A stretch of DNA of 48,904 nt from CAYUCJ01 sp049282265 (GCA_049282265.1 JBAPTR010000092.1:1-48904), one strand, 5' to 3'. Counted from the stretch's first letter, positions 26,464 through 35,455 are shown. Translations and numbers: made by a program. Notes: a model not told the origin generated them from the letters alone.

Positions 26464-27198
26464 ATGACAAAATGGGTGTGGAAAGGCATACGGACAGGGG
26501 TAAAAACGACGGCCTATCCCCGCAGAGAAGAAACGGCTCCGGGGGTTTCACCGGGAAGACCGGCCGGCCGGCAGTTTGCTCATGAAGAAGATGCACGGGC
26601 CATGGCCAGCCTCTGCCCCACAGGTGCATTGAACCGTATAAAGGATGAAGTCCTGGTGAATCATGGCCATTGTATCACCTGCTTCAGGTGCAGAGAGCAG
26701 TATCCCCTCTCCATTGCTTGGGAAGAGGGCTTCGAATGGGCCGAATTCACCGAGAAAGGGTGTCGGCTGGAGAGGCCGTTTGCAGGCTCTATTCACATCA
26801 GGACCGTGGATGCGGGGGCCTGCGGGGCCTGCATGAGTGAAATCAAACAGATAACCGGCCCTTATTATAACATTCATCGGCTTGGTTTTTTCATGACCCC
26901 GACACCCAGGGCTGCGGACGTATTGCTGGTGTCAGGCCCCCTCACAGAGCACACGGTCGGCCCGCTCAGGAAGGCCTACGAGGCCATGGCATCGCCCAAA
27001 AGGGTCATTGCCGTCGGAACCTGTGCCCTGTCCGGCGGCCCTTTCGGGACCGGCTTCGCCTGCAGGGGAGGAATAGGGGAAACCGTTCCCGTAGACATCG
27101 AGGTACCGGGCTGTCCGCCGCCGCCCCTTGCTATTCTCCATGCCCTTCTCCTGGCTGCGGGAAAACGGACTCAGGCTGCGGGAAAGGGAGAACGATAA
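26464..27198 (+). CDS. Ehr-type small subunit: one-cluster ferredoxin fused to NuoB/HycG-like domain
   Basis: 244 aa. The N-terminal part is a shrunken 2[4Fe-4S] ferredoxin: C51 (CPTGAL) and C70-C73-C76 (HCITCFRC) remain, enough for one cluster, while the ligands of the other are absent and the last motif reads QYP instead of CP. The C-terminal part is the NuoB/HycG-like domain with the proximal [4Fe-4S] cluster: C120-x2-C123 (CGAC), C187 (GTCALSGG) and C217 (PGCPPPP). So the electron path from an outside donor through the Fd-like cluster to the proximal cluster looks intact even though the NiFe site in the large subunit is lost. RBS TAGGAGAGA; ten bases after the large-subunit stop. Confidence 0.88.
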   Translation: MTKWVWKGIRTGVKTTAYPRREETAPGVSPGRPAGRQFAHEEDARAMASLCPTGALNRIKDEVLVNHGHCITCFRCREQYPLSIAWEEGFEWAEFTEKGCRLERPFAGSIHIRTVDAGACGACMSEIKQITGPYYNIHRLGFFMTPTPRAADVLLVSGPLTEHTVGPLRKAYEAMASPKRVIAVGTCALSGGPFGTGFACRGGIGETVPVDIEVPGCPPPPLAILHALLLAAGKRTQAAGKGER

Positions 27199-27199
27199 C

Positions 27200-29341
27200 A
27201 TGACACAAACAGGGAATCTCTTGCTGCTCTTTTTTTTACTGTGTGCTTTTGGCCTGTTTGTCGGGGCGATAACACCGGACAGGAAGAACCCTTTGTTTCT
27301 CTCCATCATCGCCGGCCTGGCCGCAATCGTCCTGTTTTGGCTTAGCGGGGCCCTCCTCATCTCCGGGAGGCCCTTTACGGCACATCTCTGGGATGTGGCA
27401 CCATTCGGAAGGCTCACCATTGAGATCGACCGGTTGTCCTCCCTGTTCCTTTGCATAACAGGCCTGGTCTTTTTCCCTGTATCCATCTTTTCCGCCGGTT
27501 ATCTCAAAAGATACCTTGGCATCTACAGTCTGAGGACCTTTTCCGTCTTTTATCACCTGCTTTTCGCCGCAATTGTGCTGACGCTTATCGCGGGAGATAT
27601 CTTTTTCTTTTTTATCGGATGGGAGGCCATGTCCATCCTCTGTTATTTTCTGGTGAATTTTGAGCACGAACGGGAGAAAAATACCAGTGGAGGCCTGACC
27701 ATGCTGTTAATGAGCGAAGCGGGGACCCTCGCGGCCCTGCTGGCCTTTCTGATCATTGCGGGGGCCACCGGAGGCATGACCTTTGCGGCCCTCCGCTCCG
27801 GTGCGGGCAGTCTGGGCACGGCTGCCTGCTGGGCCGTGTTTCTGCTTTCCTTTTTCGGATTCGGGGTGAAGGCCGGGCTGATGCCTGTGAACAGCTGGGT
27901 CCATCGGGCTTACCCCGCTGCGCCCACGAACATCTCGGCCCTCTTTGTAGTTGCCTCGAACCTTGGCCTATACGGCATGCTGAGAATAAATTGTGACATC
28001 CTCCCGATTACAAACGTAGGTCAAGGTCTTATTGTTCTGATCATCGGCACCCTGTCCGCACTGGCAGGCATCCTTTATGCCACGCCGGAAAATGATATGA
28101 AAAAAATGCTGGCACACAGTTCGGTTGAGAATATGGGCATCACAGCGGCCGGCCTCGGCGCAGGCTTCGTATTTTTCTCCACCGGCCATTCCATGCTCGC
28201 AGGCCTTGCTTTTATTGCAGCCCTCTACCACATGACAAACCACTCCGTTTATAAATCTCTCCTCTTTCTCGGCGCGGGAACCGTGGATTACCAGTTAGGC
28301 AGTCGGGATATGGACAAGATGGGCGGGCTGATCAAACGGATGCCATGGACGGCCTTTTTCTTCCTCGTGGGTGCTCTCTCCATCGCGGCCCTGCCCCCGT
28401 TCAATGGCTTTGTCAGTGAATGGCTTACCCTTCAGACCTTGCTCCAGTGTGCGGTACTCTCCTCGCGGGCAGTGAAAATTGTATTCGCCCTCTGCGGTGC
28501 GGGTCTGGCCCTGACCGCGGCCCTGGCCGTTACCTGCTTTGTAAAGGCCTTTGGTATGAATTTCCTGGGAAAGGCAAGAACCAGAGAGGCCGAGACGGTA
28601 CATGAGGCGCGGCGGTCCATGACCATTCCCATGGGCATTCTGGCCATCGCATGTTTTCTCCTGGGCATCCTGCCCACCTATGTGATCCCCGTGATGGATC
28701 AGGTGGTGAGGCCCTATGTACACGAGAGCGCAACGGATCAGCTTGTGCCTCCGTTTTTCACGGTGGGAAAGGGAAATGCGGAGTTCCCGCAGGCCTTTGT
28801 CTCCGACTTTCACAAGCTGGGTGCCCAGGTCGGGCGCAGCATGCTTCCGGGTCGCGGCCTTGTGATCATGCACCGGGGCGGGAAGCGAAATCCGGTCATC
28901 TTTGCCATGTCCCCGTCTTATACCGTGGTGGCGCTGCTCTTGCTTTTCGGGGCGGCCTTCATAATCATACGTTTGCTGACCAGACACCGATCCATTTCCC
29001 GAAGACCTGCCTGGAGCGGAGGCGTCAGACGACTCCTTCCTGAAATGACCTACAGTGCCACCGGATTTTCCAATCCTGTTCGAGTCATTTTCAGCGGTAT
29101 TTTCAGACCTATCCTGGTCCATGAAGGCCGGAAGACCATCCATTCTCATTTCCTGGATGCAATAAAAAGGGAGCAAAAAGAGCCGCACCTTCTGGACCGT
29201 CTGTTTGGAAGGCCCATCATTCTGGGTGGCCGATACCTGGCAAACCGATTGGGAGGTATGCACTCAGGCAAGGTAAATGCATATGCCGCATATGTGTTGG
29301 TGACCCTGCTGGTGGTCCTCCTTGTCCAGGCACTAGGATAG
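27200..29341 (+). CDS. Ehr-type complex antiporter-like subunit, HyfB/NuoL-like
   Basis: 713-aa proton-pumping membrane subunit. Family landmarks: FFFIGWEAMSILCYFLVNFE, GFGVKAGLMPVNSWVHRAYPAAPTNISAL, HSSVENMGITAAGLG, ALYHMTNHSVYKSLLFLGAG and PPFNGFVSEWL. The C-terminal quarter has two or three more helices around a hydrophilic stretch with FSNPVRVIF, as in HyfB. It closes the operon. No maturation gene, formate dehydrogenase or ferredoxin gene adjoins it in the usual places, so the electron partner is unknown. ATG 27200 is preferred to the 27128 start, which lies inside the previous gene. Confidence 0.9.
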   Translation: MTQTGNLLLLFFLLCAFGLFVGAITPDRKNPLFLSIIAGLAAIVLFWLSGALLISGRPFTAHLWDVAPFGRLTIEIDRLSSLFLCITGLVFFPVSIFSAGYLKRYLGIYSLRTFSVFYHLLFAAIVLTLIAGDIFFFFIGWEAMSILCYFLVNFEHEREKNTSGGLTMLLMSEAGTLAALLAFLIIAGATGGMTFAALRSGAGSLGTAACWAVFLLSFFGFGVKAGLMPVNSWVHRAYPAAPTNISALFVVASNLGLYGMLRINCDILPITNVGQGLIVLIIGTLSALAGILYATPENDMKKMLAHSSVENMGITAAGLGAGFVFFSTGHSMLAGLAFIAALYHMTNHSVYKSLLFLGAGTVDYQLGSRDMDKMGGLIKRMPWTAFFFLVGALSIAALPPFNGFVSEWLTLQTLLQCAVLSSRAVKIVFALCGAGLALTAALAVTCFVKAFGMNFLGKARTREAETVHEARRSMTIPMGILAIACFLLGILPTYVIPVMDQVVRPYVHESATDQLVPPFFTVGKGNAEFPQAFVSDFHKLGAQVGRSMLPGRGLVIMHRGGKRNPVIFAMSPSYTVVALLLLFGAAFIIIRLLTRHRSISRRPAWSGGVRRLLPEMTYSATGFSNPVRVIFSGIFRPILVHEGRKTIHSHFLDAIKREQKEPHLLDRLFGRPIILGGRYLANRLGGMHSGKVNAYAAYVLVTLLVVLLVQALG

Positions 29342-29676
29342 CAAAGCGGGCGCTCGGCGACAAATTTCGAGATGATCCGGAAAGAACTCGATGACGAATA
29401 TTTTGCGAGTGTAGAAGATCATCTCTGTGCTTGGGGCTTGATCTCCGAAGACATTCAGATTATAAAGAATCAACCGGAATCGCGGTCAGGGAAAGCTGAC
29501 CCTTTGAGATGAAATGCCCTGCGCCCCTTTCCGAATTCCGATGCCGTATTCTGGAGCACATCGATTTTTCTTTGTCCTGACCTGTCGGGACAAAGAAAAA
29601 AGTATTGAACTTTGCGTCCTTTGCGCCTTTGCGGTAAGATCTTTTTCCATTCCGTTAATGACAAGGAGAAACAGCG
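29342..29676. other. 335-bp gap with dispersed repeats and a 13-bp stem
   Basis: No gene seen. It holds the second copy of a 44-bp repeat (29437-29480, see 17818), a perfect 13-bp stem with 10-base loop (TTTTTCTTTGTCC at 29565-29577 with GGACAAAGAAAAA at 29588-29600), and TTTGCGTCCTTTGCGCCTTTGCGG (29609-29634), which reappears inverted near 35379-35405. The stem could end transcription of the Ehr operon but lacks a normal T-run outside it. Confidence 0.5.
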
Positions 29677-30147
29677 ATGTTGAAAGTGGAGATTCCCGGT
29701 TTCGGGCCGGCCAGACTGGAATACCTGGTTTCGGATTTTACGGGGACCCTTTCCGTGGGAGGGAAACTCCTGCCCGGTGTGGAGGAGGGGCTGAACCGGA
29801 TAGCGGGGTTCATGAAGGTGCAGATACTCACGGCCGACACTTTCGGGGTGGCCAGAGAGGCCTTAAAAGGCGTGAACTGTAGCATCCAAATCCTCACGGG
29901 GGATTCTCATGATGTCCAGAAAGAGGCCTATGTGAATGAATTGGGGCCTGAAAACGTCGTGGCCCTGGGCAATGGAAACAACGACCGCCGCATGCTCAAG
30001 GCCGCCGGGGTGGGCATTGCGGTGAGCGAAGGGGAGGGCTGCGCTGTGGACGCCATTACGTCAGCGGATATCCTCGTGAATGGCGCCATGGACGCGTTGA
30101 ACCTCCTCCTGAACACCAAGCGTTTGAAGGCCACCTTGAGATTCTGA
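29677..30147 (+). CDS. HAD-superfamily protein resembling a soluble P-type ATPase catalytic domain
   Basis: 156 aa, HAD-like fold. Motif I is DFTGTLS: the second aspartate of phosphatase-type HADs (DxDGT) is a Thr, as in P-type ATPases (DKTGT). The late motif GNGNNDRRMLKAAGVGIAV supplies the metal-binding acidic residues and ITADTFG-like text (TADTFGVARE) motif II. This matches the small soluble 'P-type ATPase-like' family (COG4087) with no membrane part. The substrate is unknown. RBS AAGGAGAAACAG. The anion-transporter gene follows 11 bp later, so the two are likely cotranscribed. Confidence 0.82.
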   Translation: MLKVEIPGFGPARLEYLVSDFTGTLSVGGKLLPGVEEGLNRIAGFMKVQILTADTFGVAREALKGVNCSIQILTGDSHDVQKEAYVNELGPENVVALGNGNNDRRMLKAAGVGIAVSEGEGCAVDAITSADILVNGAMDALNLLLNTKRLKATLRF

Positions 30148-30158
30148 GAAAAGGATGC

Positions 30159-31373
30159 ATGAAAGGCCGGTCCATGAGTCCACGCTACAGATTTGATCGA
30201 TTGGAGTTGGCCGGGTCCCTCGGTGATCTGGGGACCCTCCTCCCCATCGCCATCGGAATGATCCTCATCAACGGTCTCCACCCATCAGGACTTTTCTTTG
30301 TAGTGGGCCTGTATTTTATTCTTTCAGGGTTCTATTTCGGCGTGACCGTCCCGGTCCAGCCCATGAAGGTCATCGGGGCCTATGCCATTGCAACGGCGAT
30401 GACCGCCGGCCAGATCCAGGCCTCCGGCCTCCTCATCGGCCTGTTCCTCCTGATCCTCGGCCTGACAGGGGCCATCACGTTCATAGGAAAATACATCCCC
30501 AGGCCCGTGGTGAGAGGCGTACAGCTCTCCACGGGTACGCTTCTCATGGCCCAGGGCGTGCGGTTCATCATGGGCACCTCCCGGTTCCAGGCCCTCCGGC
30601 ACGCGGCCGAGCCCTTTCTCACGTTCCAGTCCCTGGGCCCCCTCCCGGTCGGTATCCTGATCGGGGTGGCGGGGAGCGTCGTGACGCTTCTCCTCCTGGA
30701 AAACAGGCGGTTCCCCGCAGGCCTCCTCATCGTCCTGGCAGGTTTCGGCCTGGGAGCGGCTTTCGGGACCCACGAAGGATTCGGGGATCTGCGGATCGGC
30801 ATCAACCTGCCCGCGATCCTCCCTTTCGGAATCCCGGGTGGCGCCGACTTCACCTTTGCCCTCCTGGCACTGGTACTCCCCCAGATCCCCATGACCCTGG
30901 GGAACGCGGTGGTGGCCTATGCGGATCTTTCAAAAGAATATTTCGGAGAGGAGTCCCGGAAGGTCACCTACCGGGCCTCGTGCATCAGCATGGGGTTGGC
31001 CAATCTCCTGAGCGCTCTTGTGGGAGGAATGCCCCTCTGCCACGGTGCCGGGGGACTTGCCGCCCATTACCGGTTCGGTGCCCGAACCGCCGGTTCCAAC
31101 ATGGTGATCGGGCTCCTCTTTCTGGCCCTGGCCGTCCTGTTCGGGACCCATTCCCTCGCCATCGTCTATCTCATCCCCATGTCCATCCTGGGGGTCCTCC
31201 TCCTCTTTGCCGGAAGCCAGTTGGCGCTCACCGTCATCGATATCAGGGAGCGGAAGGACCTCTTTGTGGTCCTGGTGATGCTGGGCATCACCCTCGCCTC
31301 CAATCTCGCGGCGGGGTTTATTGTGGGTATCGGCGTGGCCTATGCCCTGAAATCAGAGCGGTTGAATGTTTGA
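30159..31373 (+). CDS. MOT1-type sulfate/molybdate transporter
   Basis: 404-aa inner-membrane protein of the MOT1-like (SulP-related) family of molybdate or sulfate transporters. Distinctive segments: LAGSLGDLGTLLPIAIGM near the N-terminus, FGVTVPVQPMKVIGAYAIA, PRPVVRGVQLSTGTLL and LPQIPMTLGNAVVAY. About ten to eleven hydrophobic helices. Molybdate uptake would suit the molybdopterin enzymes at 35.8 and 41 kb, but this link is inference. ATG 30159 is preceded by AAAGGA; ATG 30174 is an alternative. Confidence 0.85.
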   Translation: MKGRSMSPRYRFDRLELAGSLGDLGTLLPIAIGMILINGLHPSGLFFVVGLYFILSGFYFGVTVPVQPMKVIGAYAIATAMTAGQIQASGLLIGLFLLILGLTGAITFIGKYIPRPVVRGVQLSTGTLLMAQGVRFIMGTSRFQALRHAAEPFLTFQSLGPLPVGILIGVAGSVVTLLLLENRRFPAGLLIVLAGFGLGAAFGTHEGFGDLRIGINLPAILPFGIPGGADFTFALLALVLPQIPMTLGNAVVAYADLSKEYFGEESRKVTYRASCISMGLANLLSALVGGMPLCHGAGGLAAHYRFGARTAGSNMVIGLLFLALAVLFGTHSLAIVYLIPMSILGVLLLFAGSQLALTVIDIRERKDLFVVLVMLGITLASNLAAGFIVGIGVAYALKSERLNV

Positions 31374-31430
31374 TGTTCATACAGAAGAAGTTCCCCTTCT
31401 AAACCTGCAGCTCGAACGGAGGTTTTCTAC

Positions 31431-31706
31431 ATGGAATTCAAGGTCATGTTCACCACCTTCGGAATGATCTTCCTGGCTGAACTGGGCGACAAGACCCAAC
31501 TGGCAACCCTGGCCTTTGCGGCGGAGAGCAAGTCACGACTGGCCGTCTTCCTGGGCTCCGCCGGGGCACTGATCCTCACGTCCCTGCTGGCTGTCGTCTT
31601 CGGATCCTTCATCAACCGCTTTGTGCCGGCCAGCTATATAAGGATCGGGGCAGGGGCGCTCTTTGTCATCCTGGGCGGTTGGATGCTCGTCTTTGCGGGG
31701 AAATAG
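31431..31706 (+). CDS. Half-size UPF0016 (GDT1/TMEM165-like) membrane protein
   Basis: 91 aa with one copy of the signature ELGDKTQLATLAFA in the first of about three helices. UPF0016 proteins carry out Mn2+/Ca2+ (and proton) exchange; full-size members have two such repeats in opposite orientation. With a single repeat, this protein would have to act as a dimer. The neighbouring 68-aa membrane protein is not a second repeat. RBS ACGGAGGTTTTCTAC precedes the ATG. Confidence 0.85.
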   Translation: MEFKVMFTTFGMIFLAELGDKTQLATLAFAAESKSRLAVFLGSAGALILTSLLAVVFGSFINRFVPASYIRIGAGALFVILGGWMLVFAGK

Positions 31707-31721
31707 AGGTGGTCATTTATC

Positions 31722-31928
31722 ATGGGGAGCACAGCGACAATCTTATGGGCTATGTTTTTTGGTGCGATTGGTCTGGGGTTTTTCACCTATGGGAAAAGGC
31801 AACGAAAAATGGTCCCTCTATTTTGCGGGGTGGCGCTCTTCGTATTTCCCTATTTCATCTCAAACGTATACATTATGGTGCTCATTGGGTTTGGTATTGT
31901 TGTTTTGCCCTATTTTATACGGGTATGA
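31722..31928 (+). CDS. Small two- to three-helix membrane protein
   Basis: 68 aa: ILWAMFFGAIGLGFFTYGK, a basic loop (KRQRKM), then two hydrophobic stretches (VPLFCGVALFVFPYFISN; IMVLIGFGIVVLPYF). Small proteins of this pattern are widespread and sometimes labelled amino-acid transport proteins without experimental support. GAGGTGG lies upstream of the ATG. Overlapping frames at 31663 and 31679 are shadows. Function unknown. Confidence 0.65.
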   Translation: MGSTATILWAMFFGAIGLGFFTYGKRQRKMVPLFCGVALFVFPYFISNVYIMVLIGFGIVVLPYFIRV

Positions 31929-31955
31929 ATAAATCGGATGCCTTGGAGGCGCAAG

Positions 31956-34361
31956 ATGCCGGATAGAGATAAGACCAAAGAACAACTCATCAGTGAACTG
32001 GGAGAACTGCGCCATCGGATAGTTGAAATGGAGACATTGGAAATCGAGGGCAAGCGGTCGGAAGAGGAAATCAAAAAACGACAAAAATACCTGGAAGCTG
32101 TGCTACATGCGGCCCTTGATGCAATTGTAACCCTTGATGCTTCCCACCACATTCTTGAGTGGAATCCGGGAGCCGAGCAGATTTTCGGGTACTCCCGGGA
32201 TGAGGCGGTTGGGAGGAGCCTCGATGATCTGGTCAGTCGCCCTGATGTGGTGGATGAGGCAAAAGCCATTACCAAAAAAGTGCTGTCAGGACAGCATCTT
32301 GTTCCCTTAGAAACGGTCCGCTACCGAAAGGACGGCACACCTGTAAATGTTATTGTGGCAAGTTCTCCCATCCAGATTGAAGGGGAGTTACATGGAGCTG
32401 TCGGTGTTTACACTGACATCACGGATCGCAAACGGGCGGAAGAAGCCCTGCGAGTAAGTGAAGAGAAGTTCAGACTCACATTTGAAAGCGTCCCGGACGC
32501 CGTTACCATATCAAGGATAGAAGATGGCCGCTACCTTTCTGTGAATAATGGTTTTTGCCGCATTACGGGATATTCAAAAGAAGAGGCCACTGGGAAGACA
32601 GCGTTTGAGCTGGGCCTGTATGTCAACCCGGCTGATAGAGAAAGACTGCTGGCCAATCTTCAAGACAAAGGCATGGTTGACGGATTCGAAGTGCAATATC
32701 GGATGAAGGACGAACGTGTCCTTGATACCCTGCTGTCGGGAAAGATTTTCAGGTACGAGAAGAAAGACTGCCTGGTTGCAGTCGTGAAAGATGTCACTCA
32801 ATTTAAAGGGACTCAGGAAGAGCTTCGGCGGTCTGAAAAACGTTACAGGGACCTCTTCAATTCCGTGTCAGACCTGATTTATACCCAGGACCTCGAAGGC
32901 CATTTTCTCTCTGCCAACAGGGCCATGACCGAAATATTCGGCTATGAACCTGAGGAGTTTATCGGTCACAAGACGACGGATTTCATGAAGCCCGAACTCA
33001 GGCCACTCTTTTATACCGAGTACATAGAGAAAATTAAGAAACAAGGTCACAACGAGGGCGTGACGAGTTATTTTGCAAGAGACGGCCGCAAAACCTACCT
33101 CGAGTATCGCAGCAGGCTGATAAAGCCGGGAACAGGTGAACCCTATATCACCGGCATCGGACGTGATGTGACCGAACGGATTCTGGCCGAAAAGGAAATC
33201 AAGAAACTGAATAAGCAGATGCTCCAGGCCCAGAAGATGGAGGCCGTGGGGACGCTTGCAGGAGGTATTGCACACGATTTCAACAACCTGCTTCAGGGGA
33301 TTCTTGGTTTTACGCAGATGCTTCTCATGGAAAAGGACGGAAACGATCCTGATACCGCAAAGCTTGAGCAGATAGAAAAGGCCGCTCATAGGGCAAGCGA
33401 GCTTACCCAGCAGCTTCTCGCATTCAGCCGCAAGGTGGAAAGTAATCTAAGGCCAGTGGACCTCAACCAGGAACTGGAGCAGGTCCGGAACCTCCTCGAA
33501 AGAACCATCCCTAAGATGATCGCAATAGAACTCCACCTGGAAGACCATTTGAATGTCATCCGTGCCGATCCCGCACAGTTGGAACAGGTCATCATGAACT
33601 TTGGCGTCAATGCAAGAGACGCCATGCCGGATAGTGGAAAACTGGTTTTCGAGACGGAGAATGTAACCCTGGATGAGGAATACTGCAAGGCACACCTGGG
33701 GGCAAGGCCGGGCAGGTATGTTCTCCTCAGTATCTCGGACACAGGCCAGGGCATGGACAGGGAGACCCTGGAGCATATATTCGAACCCTTTTTCACCACC
33801 AAGGGCGTAGGAAGCGGGACCGGTCTGGGCCTGGCCATGGTCTACGGCATCATTAAGAGCCACGGTGGTTACATCATGTGTTACAGTGAGCCTGGAGAAG
33901 GGACCACCTTTAAAATATACTTGCCGGTCATGGAAGGAGATCCGGTACGGAATGAAACCGAGACGAACCGTAATGCAGCAGTGCCTGAAGGAGGCAGCGA
34001 GACCATCTTACTGGTCGATGATGAGGAAATCCTGCGGGATATCGGGAAAGACATCCTGGAGAAATTCGGTTATACCGTTCTTCTTGCGGCTGACGGTGAG
34101 AGCGCCCTTGAACTGTACCGTGAGAACCCGGAGGATATTTCCCTGGTCATCCTGGATATTGTGATGCCGGGCATGGGAGGGAAGAAGTGTCTTGAAGAAA
34201 TCCTGAAAATGAATCCTCAGGCAAAGGTGGTGATGGCCAGCGGGTATTCCATAAACGGGCGAGTAAAGGAAGTTCTTGACGGTGGGGCAAGGGCCTTTAT
34301 CAAGAAGCCGTACGAGCTTAAGCAGATGCTTGCGGAAGTGAGAAAGGTACTGGACGGGTAG
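31956..34361 (+). CDS. PAS-containing hybrid sensor histidine kinase
   Basis: 801-aa soluble hybrid kinase with no membrane helix. A short coiled coil (~4-40) leads to three PAS domains (~45-165, ~170-290, ~295-415), then HisKA with the phosphorylatable histidine in GGIAHDFNNLLQG (near residue 440), an HATPase domain (VIMNFGVNARDAM N-box; SDTGQGMD; GVGSGTGLGLAMVYG) and a C-terminal receiver from ~682 (ILLVDDEE; phosphoacceptor aspartate in VILDIVMPGMGG; KKPY). The HDFNN type of kinase usually signals through its own receiver or an unlinked regulator. ATG 31956 has GGAGG at seven bases; ATG 31938 lies before it. The next gene, a nitrilase, follows after 28 bp. Confidence 0.92.
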   Translation: MPDRDKTKEQLISELGELRHRIVEMETLEIEGKRSEEEIKKRQKYLEAVLHAALDAIVTLDASHHILEWNPGAEQIFGYSRDEAVGRSLDDLVSRPDVVDEAKAITKKVLSGQHLVPLETVRYRKDGTPVNVIVASSPIQIEGELHGAVGVYTDITDRKRAEEALRVSEEKFRLTFESVPDAVTISRIEDGRYLSVNNGFCRITGYSKEEATGKTAFELGLYVNPADRERLLANLQDKGMVDGFEVQYRMKDERVLDTLLSGKIFRYEKKDCLVAVVKDVTQFKGTQEELRRSEKRYRDLFNSVSDLIYTQDLEGHFLSANRAMTEIFGYEPEEFIGHKTTDFMKPELRPLFYTEYIEKIKKQGHNEGVTSYFARDGRKTYLEYRSRLIKPGTGEPYITGIGRDVTERILAEKEIKKLNKQMLQAQKMEAVGTLAGGIAHDFNNLLQGILGFTQMLLMEKDGNDPDTAKLEQIEKAAHRASELTQQLLAFSRKVESNLRPVDLNQELEQVRNLLERTIPKMIAIELHLEDHLNVIRADPAQLEQVIMNFGVNARDAMPDSGKLVFETENVTLDEEYCKAHLGARPGRYVLLSISDTGQGMDRETLEHIFEPFFTTKGVGSGTGLGLAMVYGIIKSHGGYIMCYSEPGEGTTFKIYLPVMEGDPVRNETETNRNAAVPEGGSETILLVDDEEILRDIGKDILEKFGYTVLLAADGESALELYRENPEDISLVILDIVMPGMGGKKCLEEILKMNPQAKVVMASGYSINGRVKEVLDGGARAFIKKPYELKQMLAEVRKVLDG

Positions 34362-34389
34362 AGTCAAGAAATCGTTAAGGAGGGTATAT

Positions 34390-35355
34390 ATGGGAGATGG
34401 CATCAAATCAATAAAGGCAGCCGTTGTGCAGGCTGCGCCTGTTCTTTTCGACAAAGCCCTGTCAGTGGAAAAGGCCTGTCACCTGATCCGGGAGGCAGGG
34501 AGCAAGGGCAGCAGAGTGGTCCTCCTTCCCGAGGCCTTTATCCCGGCGTATCCCAGGGGATTGAGCTTCGGCATGGTGGTAGGCAGCCGGAGTGAGGCGG
34601 GCCGTTCCCTGTGGAAACGGTACTGGGAGAACGCCGTTGAAATTCCCGGTCCAGAGGTGGAGACCCTCGGCGAGGCGGCGAAAGAAGCCGGTGTCTACCT
34701 GGCCATCGGTGTCATAGAGCGGGACGGGGAGTACAGCCGCGGAACCCTGTACTGTTCATTGCTCTACTTTGACCCTGAAGGCAGATTGATGGGTAAACAC
34801 AGAAAGCTGAAACCCACCGGAGCCGAGCGCTTGATCTGGGGAGAGGGGGACGGGAGCACCATGCCCGTCTTTTCAACGGACCTCGGGAAGATCGGCGGCC
34901 TCATCTGCTGGGAGAACTACATGCCCCTTGCCCGCATGGCCATGTACGGCAAAGGCGTTGAGATTTACCTGGCGCCCACAGCAGACTCCCGTAAGACGTG
35001 GCAGTCCACGATGCAGCATATCGCCTGCGAGGGGCGGTGTTTTGTGCTGGGCTGCAACCAGTTTGTCACAAAGGACATGTACCCGGCCGATCTGGAGACC
35101 CTGGAAGAGCTGGATAACCAGCCTGAAGCCATGTGCCGGGGCGGAAGCGTTATTGTATCGCCGTTCGGGGAAGTCCTGGCAGGGCCGCTCTATGATAAAG
35201 AGGGAATCCTGTACGCGGACCTGGACTTTTCTGAAATCGCAAAAGCGAAACTGGACTTTGATGTGGTGGGCCACTATGCAAGACCGGATATCTTCCGTCT
35301 TTCCGTGAACAGTGAACCCCTCCCACCCGTGACCTATGAGCGGAACCGAACCTGA
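34390..35355 (+). CDS. Nitrilase / carbon-nitrogen hydrolase
   Basis: 321-aa member of nitrilase branch 1 of the C-N hydrolase superfamily. The catalytic triad is visible: E48 (LLPEAFIPAYPRG), K139 (KHRKLKPTGAER) and C173 (GLICWENYMPLAR). ICWENYMPLAR and the ERLIWGEGDGS stretch are characteristic of true nitrilases (RCN to RCOOH and NH3) rather than amidases, so a nitrile or cyanide-derived substrate is likely; which one cannot be told. No signal peptide: cytoplasmic. RBS AAGGAGGGTATAT. Confidence 0.9.
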   Translation: MGDGIKSIKAAVVQAAPVLFDKALSVEKACHLIREAGSKGSRVVLLPEAFIPAYPRGLSFGMVVGSRSEAGRSLWKRYWENAVEIPGPEVETLGEAAKEAGVYLAIGVIERDGEYSRGTLYCSLLYFDPEGRLMGKHRKLKPTGAERLIWGEGDGSTMPVFSTDLGKIGGLICWENYMPLARMAMYGKGVEIYLAPTADSRKTWQSTMQHIACEGRCFVLGCNQFVTKDMYPADLETLEELDNQPEAMCRGGSVIVSPFGEVLAGPLYDKEGILYADLDFSEIAKAKLDFDVVGHYARPDIFRLSVNSEPLPPVTYERNRT

Positions 35356-35378
35356 CAATCTTTTTCAGGCTTGATTTT

Positions 35379-35405
35379 CACCGCAAAGACGCAAAGATCG
35401 CAGAG
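35379..35405. repeat. Short dispersed repeat (inverted relative to 29609-29634)
   Basis: ACCGCAAAGACGCAAAGATCGCAGAG resembles the reverse complement of the 29609-29634 text (ACCGCAAAGGCGCAAAGGACGCAAAG). It lies in the 100-bp gap between convergent genes. A common type of intergenic repeat in this group of bacteria; role unknown. Confidence 0.4.
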
Positions 35406-35455
35406 GACGAAAAAACCAAAATTACCCCACTCTTTTCCCCCCTTCACGTATCATC

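Noticed and set aside
28295..29263. 322-codon frame antisense to the HyfB-like gene
   Set aside because: Low-complexity H/G/Q-rich shadow of the membrane protein; no RBS or motif.
30324..30892. Antisense frames opposite the MOT1-type transporter
   Set aside because: Shadows of a GC-rich membrane protein gene.
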